From IMG/VR virus record IMGVR_UViG_3300017755_000047, positions 1-31,394 of that record: DNA of 31,394 nt; one strand, 5' to 3'. Of this stretch, positions 16,203 to 23,800 are shown one piece after another. Source of the stretch: a virus. Made by a program: the position numbers and the translations under genes. Positions within the stretch are counted from its first letter, which is position 1. The number at the start of each line of letters is the position of its first letter. A model generated the notes under the pieces. That model did no database searches. It was not told the origin of the DNA and was given only the letters and a program-made list of their open reading frames with translations.

Positions 16203-18497
16203 ATGGGTAGTACTACACTAAAACTTGAGGGGACAAATGGTGACCTCAAGGAGATAACAACCACAGAAGAGAACTATCTTGCTTATCAAGCGGGACTACA
16301 TCTTGCTGCTTTGGATTCTAGTGACGTTAGTAAGATTACTGCCGTCAGTACTAATAATACACTAGTTGGTCAGTTTGTCAACACCGCCTTTGATGATGGT
16401 GTTGGTACACATGGATTCTCTGGTGGTAATGTACCCGTTATACAAACAACAACCTCTTTGTATCAAAGAGAGGGTGTTGCAGACTTTGCGGGTGACTCGG
16501 ATGCATTCAGATATCCTATTGAGTTTGTTGATAACAGTGGAACCGCTGAGATACATGAGTTAGATTCCTCTGAAACGGATACTTTAGGTGACCGTCTTCT
16601 TTCTCGTATAGCAACATCTGAATACCCAGGCGTATTCAAGATTGGATCATCTGCTCCTGATGGAACATACTCTACCTATAAGGCAGGGGTCTTTGATGAT
16701 ACCGTAGAGACCGGAGCCTCAGGAACAACATATAATGTATATGTGAAATCCTCAATGTCTGCGCCGACAACAATTCGTCCAGTATCAATCAAACGAGCCA
16801 GTGGTCTGACCGGAACCTTCCAAGGTCTCCAAGAGATGACTGATGCTCAAATCCGGTATACCTTTGGGTCGCGTGTTCAGACTCGTATGATGAATGGAAA
16901 TGCTGGTATTGGCACTTACCAGTTGCGTAACAATACACAAGGTGCTCCAACTGACACGGGAACATGGGCAACACGAGGCACTGCTACAGACACTCGCCGT
17001 AATCTAGTAAACACTGATTATTCTTCTGATTATCTAAGAGACTCTACAACAAACTCCACCCAAGATTTCGCACGAAATGTTAATTATGTCGGCAACTACT
17101 CTCGAAACTTTGCGGGTAACTTCATTGGGGATTATACCGGAGATTTTACTGGTAACTTCATAGGTGACTTCACGGGAAACTATTCTAGAAGTTTCCTTGG
17201 TGACTATGTTGGGGACTACTCAAGGAACTTCATTGGTGACTATGTCGGAGACTACTCAAGGAACTTCCTTGGAAACTATGTGGGCAACTATGCCCGTGCT
17301 TACTCGGATACATATTCAAGAACACGAGTAACCACATATACGGGTGACTTCCTTGGAAACTATGTGGGCAACTATGCTCGTAACTTTTCTGCGGTGTACC
17401 AAAGAACTCGGGCCACGAGTTTTATTGGCAACTTTGTAGGTGACTATACTGGTAACTATGCTCGTGCCTTTGCTGCAAACTACCAGAGAACATCAACTCG
17501 AACAAGTATCGCAATATCAACACGAATAAGTCTGGCAAACTTTGCCCGTGCCTTTACTCGTTTACGGATTGCTATATCTAACCGACAGTATACTCGTTTA
17601 CGGATTGCTATATCCAACCGAGCTTACTTGCGGAACTTCACGGGCAACTATACCGGAAACTATACTGGCAACTTTGCTGGGGCAAGAACTTCTACACGAA
17701 TTTCTACTAGATCAAGTAGTGTCTATGGTTATATTGGTAACTTCACGGGCAACTTTGCTGGGTCAAGGATCTCGACACGAATTTCTACTCGTTTACGGAT
17801 TGCTATATCTAACCGACAGTACCTTCGTAACTTTACAGGTAACTATACCGGAAACTATTTAAGAAACTTTACTGGTAACTATACGGGCAACTACGCACGT
17901 AACTACCTTGGAAACTTCACGGGTAACTTCACGGGCAACTATATTGGTAACTTTTTAGGTGACTATACGGGTAACTATGCTCGTAACTATTCTGCGGTGT
18001 ACCAAAGAACTCGTGCGACAGATTTTGTTGGCAACTTTGTAGGGGATTACACAGGCAACTATGCTAGAAACTTTGAGGCTGATTATACTCGTAACAGCAC
18101 TGTAGACTTCATAGGGGACTTTGCGGGAGAATATGTCGGTAACTATACTAGAAACTTTGAGGCTGATTACCAAAGGACTCGTGTATCCAGTTATTCTGCG
18201 ACTTATCAACGAACCCGAACATCAGTATACTCGGCTACATATCAAAGAACACGTATAAGTACTTACACCAGAACCTCTACACGAGACTCTCTTAACAACT
18301 TTACACAAGTGTTTCAACGAGATAGTATTGTGGTTCGTTCTAGTGCTTACAGTAGAACACGTGTAAGTAATACAACTTTCACAGGTGACTTTACAGGTAA
18401 CTTTATCGGTGACTATACAGGCAACTTTATTGGTACAACGATTGACTCTGGCACCTCTACTATAACAACATATACTTTATACCAGAGAACCGCATAA
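16203..18497 (+). CDS. Tetrapeptide-repeat virion protein B (764 aa), paralogue of protein A
   Basis: The N-terminal ~270 residues match protein A in order: TTEENYLAYQAGLHL, DRLLSRIATSEYPGVFKIGS, MSAPTTIRPVSIKRASGLTG and TATDTRRNLVN. Residues about 272-743 are an almost uninterrupted tetrapeptide repeat. About forty units fit [YF]-x-G-[ND] strictly. They are interleaved with [YF]-x-R-[NTA] units and basic tracts (YQRTRTSVYSATYQRTRIST) that keep the same four-residue register. The C-terminus TTYTLYQRTA mirrors protein A. There is no inserted globular module, in contrast to A. No catalytic motif, signal peptide or membrane segment is apparent. It probably arose by tandem duplication with A and forms a rod or sheath-like fibre part; both points are inferred. 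The repeat DNA is prone to length change. Confidence 0.8.
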   Translation: MGSTTLKLEGTNGDLKEITTTEENYLAYQAGLHLAALDSSDVSKITAVSTNNTLVGQFVNTAFDDGVGTHGFSGGNVPVIQTTTSLYQREGVADFAGDSDAFRYPIEFVDNSGTAEIHELDSSETDTLGDRLLSRIATSEYPGVFKIGSSAPDGTYSTYKAGVFDDTVETGASGTTYNVYVKSSMSAPTTIRPVSIKRASGLTGTFQGLQEMTDAQIRYTFGSRVQTRMMNGNAGIGTYQLRNNTQGAPTDTGTWATRGTATDTRRNLVNTDYSSDYLRDSTTNSTQDFARNVNYVGNYSRNFAGNFIGDYTGDFTGNFIGDFTGNYSRSFLGDYVGDYSRNFIGDYVGDYSRNFLGNYVGNYARAYSDTYSRTRVTTYTGDFLGNYVGNYARNFSAVYQRTRATSFIGNFVGDYTGNYARAFAANYQRTSTRTSIAISTRISLANFARAFTRLRIAISNRQYTRLRIAISNRAYLRNFTGNYTGNYTGNFAGARTSTRISTRSSSVYGYIGNFTGNFAGSRISTRISTRLRIAISNRQYLRNFTGNYTGNYLRNFTGNYTGNYARNYLGNFTGNFTGNYIGNFLGDYTGNYARNYSAVYQRTRATDFVGNFVGDYTGNYARNFEADYTRNSTVDFIGDFAGEYVGNYTRNFEADYQRTRVSSYSATYQRTRTSVYSATYQRTRISTYTRTSTRDSLNNFTQVFQRDSIVVRSSAYSRTRVSNTTFTGDFTGNFIGDYTGNFIGTTIDSGTSTITTYTLYQRTA
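17016..18431 (+). repeat. Long tetrapeptide-coding repeat array of protein B
   Basis: About 118 consecutive 12-base units encode four-residue repeats with an aromatic in position 1, a variable residue in 2, Gly or Arg in 3, and Asn/Asp or Thr in 4. Gly-type and Arg-type blocks alternate. Register is broken only a few times (for example around the SSSVYGYIGN segment near 17715). Longer near-identical higher-order copies occur, including LGNYVGNYAR at about 17269 and 17351, and AVYQRTRAT at about 17393 and 17993. Confidence 0.9.
17556..17821 (+). repeat. 35-base exact direct repeat within protein B, with a third near copy
   Basis: The 35 bases at 17556-17590 recur exactly at 17787-17821, 231 bases (77 codons) downstream, and nearly exactly at 17592-17626. 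They encode TRLRIAISNRQY, the only region where the tetrad pattern becomes RLRI AISN. Both the spacing and unit length keep the frame, so recombination between copies would delete or add whole repeats. Confidence 0.9.
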
Positions 18498-18536
18498 CCC
18501 TGATATATATAATATTGAATGTCGATGGAGAATATA

Positions 18537-18989
18537 ATGGCAGATAGAAAATGGTTAAATAATGCATTCTGGGAGACCCCCCAGAAACTAATCTTGAATG
18601 CAATCAGTGAACATACTGAGGGTAACAAGAGTATTCGTCAAGTTCACAAGATCACCAAATTCAACGATGATGAAACAGAAAACGAAATTTTCAATGAGGT
18701 AGTTGAATTTCTTGGTGAAGACCTAATTGATGAATCAAGCAAGAAACGTCTGGAAAAGAAACAGGCCGAAGCTGAGATGGAGAAGGAGAAACAACTAGAA
18801 CAGGAACGAGCAAAGAAACTCGAAAAACTGTTTGAATATAAGTTGGAAACCTTTGAAATCTCAGAGATCAAAGAGTCAAAGAATCGTCTGCTCAAGTCCA
18901 AACTAAGGCGCTCTAAGTCTATTCCTGAAGTGAACCTATATGCCATGATGATTGTGAAGGATGCCATTGACAATGCAGAATCCAAGTAA
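18537..18989 (+). CDS. Coiled-coil conserved protein (150 aa), possibly fibre assembly factor
   Basis: Three in-frame ATGs exist (18519, 18525, 18537). The last is preferred because GGAG at 18527-18530 lies six bases before it, giving MADRKW. Residues 1-60 contain an N-terminal motif (KWLNNAFWETPQKLILNAIS). Residues 60-95 are a highly charged helix (KKRLEKKQAEAEMEKEKQLE), and the C-terminal third has YKLETFEISEIKESKNRLLK followed by SKLRRSKSIPEVNLYAMMIV. I recognise this last part as recurring in marine T4-like phages without assigned function. Its place after two repeat fibres would suit a chaperone or assembly factor (compare T4 gp38 and gp57A), but that is only a guess. It overlaps the downstream glycosyltransferase-like gene. 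Confidence 0.8.
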   Translation: MADRKWLNNAFWETPQKLILNAISEHTEGNKSIRQVHKITKFNDDETENEIFNEVVEFLGEDLIDESSKKRLEKKQAEAEMEKEKQLEQERAKKLEKLFEYKLETFEISEIKESKNRLLKSKLRRSKSIPEVNLYAMMIVKDAIDNAESK

Positions 18990-19719
18990 AGGATTTGTAA
19001 TAGTTGCATCTAATAATGTAAACTTTTATGTCTATGCAGTAAATCTCATAGAGTCCATCAGAGACTGGTATCCAGAAGCACAGATCACTCTCGTAACCGA
19101 AGAACGCTTCATCGATGATCGTGCCGATGAGGCTGATAACATCATCTTCTGTGACAATCACTATCGTGCCAAACTCTGGGGTATGTCACAATCTCCGTAT
19201 GACATTACGATGTATGTTGATGCTGATATGGATTGTGAACACGAAGACATTGCCAAGGTCTGGGATGAACTAGGTGATCATGATATGGTCTTTCATGAGT
19301 TGACACCTGAACGCGAAAAGTTCTATGCTATCCGTAAGTTCCGGTATAAGGGCCGCGACGAAAAATACACCTTGTGTGGTGGTGTCTGTCTGTATCGTAG
19401 TAGTAATCCTCTAGTCATGGAGTTTATGGCAGAGTGGTTTGAGTTATTTAATAAGCAGCAAAACAACATATGGCAACCAGAGGGATTTGATAAACGACAA
19501 TGGAACGATGATCTGAAACACTTTGATCAAACTACATTGTGGTGGTTGACCGAAAGAGTGGACAAGTACAAGGATCTCAAGATTGGAATCTTTCATGATG
19601 ATATTCGGTGGAACTACTTCACTCAATACCAATACGAGAACCTACATTCCATAGAGGGTAAGCCTCCGATCCTTAGACACTACTCTGGTTCATTACACAA
19701 GGATAGACTCCTAGTATGA
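18973..19719 (+). CDS. Glycosyltransferase-like protein, GT-A fold type (248 aa)
   Basis: The start is ambiguous: ATG at 18961 or 18973. The second (MQNPSKGFVIVAS) is preferred because it runs straight into the first beta-strand, with AAGG 12 bases upstream; it overlaps the preceding gene by 17 bases. The fold cues are those of nucleotide-sugar GT-A enzymes: an N-terminal strand GFVIVASN (7-14), a second strand QITLVTEE, and DAD/DMD in MYVDADMD at about 80-87 as the metal-binding DXD motif. CGGVCLYR follows near 135 (equivalent to the acceptor-side NAG/GGV segment of GT8-like enzymes), then FDQTTLWWL near 184 and RHYSGS near 235. The sugar and acceptor are unknown. Targets could be a virion fibre protein, given the neighbours, or host surface or DNA. 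The stop overlaps the next ATG (ATGA). Confidence 0.8.
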   Translation: MQNPSKGFVIVASNNVNFYVYAVNLIESIRDWYPEAQITLVTEERFIDDRADEADNIIFCDNHYRAKLWGMSQSPYDITMYVDADMDCEHEDIAKVWDELGDHDMVFHELTPEREKFYAIRKFRYKGRDEKYTLCGGVCLYRSSNPLVMEFMAEWFELFNKQQNNIWQPEGFDKRQWNDDLKHFDQTTLWWLTERVDKYKDLKIGIFHDDIRWNYFTQYQYENLHSIEGKPPILRHYSGSLHKDRLLV

Positions 19720-20387
19720 AAGATGTCCCGATAGTAAACAAGGATGTCCTTGCTGCACTAGACAACTTTCTTTGGTATTATGATAACAAGGATTTAGTAG
19801 CGAAGACTCTAAGACTCCACGGAGAGGCAAAGGATCGTGAACACTATGTTAGTACGAAACATCGTGATACTATTGTCAAAGAGGATGAAAAACATGAGGG
19901 GTTTCCAGAAGAGTCTCACGCCTATGCATTGAAGGCAGAAAGATTACACTTCAATGATGATCATGACAAGATCGAGGCCGCACAGTTCTATTCAAACTAC
20001 AGTAAGTTCAATCAAGAACTCTGCACCTTGTTATCAACTCGTAACAATGCACTGACGCAATTGTATCCACCCAATGGATACATCTCTTGGCACAACAACG
20101 CAAACGCATCTGCATATAACATCATCTTCTCTTGGTCTGAGACTGGTGAGGGATGTTTTAGATATATTGATGGTCATACAGGTAAGGAAGTGGTCATTCC
20201 CGATAAGAAAGGATGGCAGTGCAAGGCAGGATACTTTGGTGCCTACGGGGAACCTTGGTACAATAGAGTCTATCATGCTGCGGAAACTGACTGCTGGAGG
20301 ATCACTGTATCCTATATGTTTGACCGTAGTGATATGGGACTTGGTCTACAAGATGACATTGTAGAGGAAATAATGTCTGATTTCTAG
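19716..20387 (+). CDS. 2-oxoglutarate/Fe(II) oxygenase-like protein (223 aa)
   Basis: The C-terminal half has the double-stranded beta-helix pattern of phage 2OG-Fe(II) oxygenases: PPNGYISWHNNANASAYNI at about 118-136, ETGEGCFRY, IPDKKGWQCKAGYFG, then VYHAAETDCWRITVSYMF at 185-202. By position the iron ligands would be H126, the residue two beyond it, and H187, with R195 binding the 2-oxoglutarate carboxylate. The usual Asp of H-x-D is Asn (N128), so activity is uncertain or chemically unusual. The N-terminal 100 residues are a charged helical part. The ATG overlaps the glycosyltransferase-like stop by four bases, so the two are translationally coupled. This suggests that they act on the same target, possibly a tail fibre; prolyl, lysyl or asparaginyl hydroxylation is a hypothesis only. 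Confidence 0.75.
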   Translation: MKDVPIVNKDVLAALDNFLWYYDNKDLVAKTLRLHGEAKDREHYVSTKHRDTIVKEDEKHEGFPEESHAYALKAERLHFNDDHDKIEAAQFYSNYSKFNQELCTLLSTRNNALTQLYPPNGYISWHNNANASAYNIIFSWSETGEGCFRYIDGHTGKEVVIPDKKGWQCKAGYFGAYGEPWYNRVYHAAETDCWRITVSYMFDRSDMGLGLQDDIVEEIMSDF

Positions 20388-20408
20388 TTCTTTAGACGGT
20401 TGAATCCT

Positions 20409-20416
20409 TATAAATA
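20409..20416 (+). promoter_or_regulatory. T4-type late promoter box TATAAATA upstream of the 121-aa gene
   Basis: This exact late octamer sits in the 65-base gap after the oxygenase-like gene. The predicted start near 20422 leaves a leader of about 31 bases containing AAAGAG (20447-20452) immediately before the ATG at 20453. It would drive the 121-aa gene and the 1352-aa fibre. Confidence 0.75.
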
Positions 20417-20452
20417 AACAAAGAAAATATTGTTTTTTATACGGGTAAAGAG

Positions 20453-20818
20453 ATGCAACCGAATTACGAAGACATCACTATTCAGCAAGGTACCGATGTA
20501 TCGGTAGAAGTACATCTAATCACTGATAGTGACGGAGCATTCGATCTGACCAATAGGTCTGTCGCTGCGAAGATGAAAAGAAACTACGCTGATTCTGCTG
20601 CCGATCCTGACACAGTGTCATTTAATGCTATAGTAGCAACTCCTCCTACTGATGGTATTATCACCCTCGCTCTGACCAACGCACAAACCGATGTGTTAAA
20701 AACCCGTGGTCGTTATGTTTATGATGTAGAACTATCGTTTACTGATAGTGATGGCAATTCCATCATTCAACGAGTCCTTGAAGGACAGATTGAAGTTTCA
20801 CCGTCTGTCACGAAATAA
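20453..20818 (+). CDS. Small beta-domain structural protein preceding the large fibre (121 aa)
   Basis: This compact protein has strong beta character: DITIQQGTDVSVEVHL, SVAAKMKRNYADSA, GIITLALTNAQTDVLKTRG and RYVYDVELSFTDSDGNSI, followed by RVLEGQIEVSP. The pattern of an initial IxQG strand, xAAKMRx, TNAQT and RYVYDVEL is one I associate with small tail or adhesin-associated domains (BppU-N-like) in phages, often encoded just before fibre genes. I could not confirm a family. It has a dedicated late promoter and ribosome-binding site and lies 12 bases before the large fibre gene. It may adapt that fibre to the tail, an inference from position. Confidence 0.75.
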   Translation: MQPNYEDITIQQGTDVSVEVHLITDSDGAFDLTNRSVAAKMKRNYADSAADPDTVSFNAIVATPPTDGIITLALTNAQTDVLKTRGRYVYDVELSFTDSDGNSIIQRVLEGQIEVSPSVTK

Positions 20819-20830
20819 AGGGAAGATCTA

Positions 20831-23800
20831 ATGGCCGAGAAGATCATTGTAAAAAAAGTATTAGTTGGGACACCCCTAAGACGGGTAACGGCAGGTGCTT
20901 TTGCTATTACAAACTTGGGTGGTGTTGATGTAAGTGCTACGGAATCTGATGGTTCTATACTCGCGTATAATAAAATAACCCAAAAGTACGAAGTAACCAA
21001 TCTAAAAACTGACGCAAACCTCACCTCTTTATTCGATAGTGAACTAAACAAATATACTTTTGGGTTGACAAATACTGCATTTACTGGTAGTATTATTCCC
21101 GACAGCAATGAGGCATATGATCTAGGTAGTTCTACAAAGAAATGGCGTGATCTTTATCTGAGTGGCAATACGATCACTCTAGGAACCCTATCTCTGAAAG
21201 ATAGTGGTGGTAGTTTAACAGTAGTTGATGCCTCTGGTAACAAGATAGACCTAGACCTATCATTAAGCACAAACAATGCTTCGGTATTGTCTCTTGACAG
21301 TGAATCTGGAACATTTATATTTAATGATTCAGACCTTGCAAGAACAAACGTCAATGAGATTTTCCATACTGGGCTCACTGTAAATGGTGGGTTATCTGTA
21401 ACTGGTGGTGCGACTATTGATAGTGCAACCATCGCTAATCTTGCGGGTACCAATTTTACTGGTTCACAGGCAACTCTTGATTCAGCAACTATTGGTGGTA
21501 TTCATTTAACAACTAATGATATTACTACAACTGGAAAGTTATATTACAGTAATGTATTCTCTGCACTATCAGACCTTCCAGACGCATCAACATATCATGG
21601 TATGTTTGCACATGTTCACGCAACAGGTAAAGGTTACTTTGCTCATGGTGGCGCGTGGCATCAATTATTAGATAAGTCTAGTGCAAATGATAGTGCGACT
21701 ATTACCAATCTAGCAACGGCTCAACTGGATGCTGGTCAGGCAACTATCGACTCGGCAAACATCACTAGTATTAGTTTCTCTAGTATCGATGCAACAACAA
21801 CTTCTACGATCAGAAACATATTCAGTGCGGCGGGAGACCTCTCATATAATAGTGGAACTGGTGAATTTACCTTTGATGTAGAGAGTGTCTACACCAAAGC
21901 AAACTTTGATTCTGACCTCGGACTTGCAAACACTGGTCAATTACCAGAAGGCACGAACCTCTACTATACCACTGCACGATTTGATGCTGCACTTGCTACT
22001 AAAACAACAGCGGATCTTGCAGAACACAATACTAATCTATACTATACTACTGCACGAGCAGACAGTGACGCAAAGGCATCATTACTTGTAAATGATACGG
22101 GCGGTGATGGATCTCTGACCTATGACAGTGCATCAGGTGTCTTTACCTATACTGGGCCAAGTGCGGCAGAGGTAAGGGCGCATCTCACTGCAAACAAGGG
22201 TTTATCTGTATCTTCAGGTGAATTCAATATTGACTCTGCTAATGTTAAGGGAATGTTTAGTGCAGGGGGCGATTTACTCTATAACAGTAGTACTGGTGAG
22301 TTTTCTCTAGAAAGACCAGAGATTGATTCTGCTGGAGTAAGAGCATTAGTATCTGTTACCGATGCTGGTGGTGATGGATCACTCTCATACAATAATGGTA
22401 CTGGAGTATTCACATACACAGGCCCATCAGCAAGTGAAGTAAGAGCACACCTGACTGCGAACAAAGGTCTTGCAGTTAGTAACGGTGAGTTCAATATAGA
22501 CTCCGCTAATGTACGTGCGATGGTATCGGTAACTGACGCAGGAGGAGATGGTTCTCTTTCATATAATGCCAGTACAGGTGTTCTAACCTACACAGGGCCT
22601 AGTGCATCTGAAGCACAATCACACTTAACCGCAAATAAAGGTCTGAGTGTATCATCTGGCGAGTTTAACATAGACTCTGATAATGTCAAGGGGATGTTCT
22701 CTGCTACGGATGCAGGGGGAGACGGAAGTTTCTCATATAGTAATGGGGTCTACACATATACGGGCCCGAGTGCAGCGGAAGTAAGAGCACATCTTACCGC
22801 CAACAAAGGACTCTCAGTATCAAGTGGAGTGTTTAACATTGACTCCGCTAATGTTAGAGGTATGTTTAGTGTTAGTGGAGACCTTGCGTACAATAGTGGT
22901 ACAGGTGCATTTTCATTCACAGAAAGAACGGATGCGGAGGTCAGAGGATTAGTATCCGCAACTGACGCTGGTGGTGATGGTTCTTTCTCTTATAACAGCA
23001 GTACGGGTGTATATACCTACACGGGCCCTAGTGCATCTGAGGTAAGAGCACACCTGACTGCAAACAAAGGACTTTCGGTATCAAGTGGTGAGTTCAATAT
23101 TGACTCTTCAAATGTCAGAGGAATGTTCTCTGCTACGGATGCTGGCGGTGACGGTTCATTTGCATATAACAGTTCAAACGGGACATACACTTATACTGGC
23201 CCCAGTGCAACCGAAGTCAGAGCGCATTTAACCGCAAATAAAGGTTTATCTGTATCCAGCGGTGAGTTCAATATTGACTCTGCTAATGTAAAAGCAATGT
23301 TCTCAGGTAGTACTGGTGTAACATACAGTAATGGTGCGATCAGTATTGGTCAGGCAGTTGCGACCTCAGATGATGTAACTTTCGCAGATATCGCCGCAAC
23401 TGGTAATGTAGTCATCAGTGGTAATCTACAGATATTAGGTTCACAGACTGATGTTGCGACAACAACCCTAACAGTGACAGATAAGAACATCACTATTGCT
23501 GATAGTTCAACATCAAGTGCACTAACAGACGGTGCGGGATTGACATTCGGGGCGTGGTCTTCAGGTACTATACCGACATTCACTTGGAATCATGCGAACA
23601 CAAGATTCGCTTCAAACTATCCTATCGCTGCAAATATTGTCGGTAATGTTACGGGTACAACCTCTGACATATCTAACCATACAACCGCAGACTTAACTGA
23701 AAACACTAATCTTTATCATACCACTGCACGTGCAAGAGGTGCCGTATCGGTAACCGATGCGGGTGGAGATGGAAGTGCATCATACAATAGTTCAACAGGT

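Noticed and set aside
17016-18431. CRISPR array or tandem non-coding repeat
   Set aside because: The 12-base repeats are uninterrupted in-frame codons with protein-level conservation and no spacer structure.
18501-18512. AT-rich TGATATATATAA before the 150-aa coiled-coil gene as a promoter
   Set aside because: It does not contain the NATAAATA octamer; alternating AT is expected in a short gap.
20388-20452. Possible terminator between the oxygenase-like gene and the 121-aa gene
   Set aside because: No stable GC-rich stem followed by a T run could be found; the T run at 20431-20436 has no hairpin before it.
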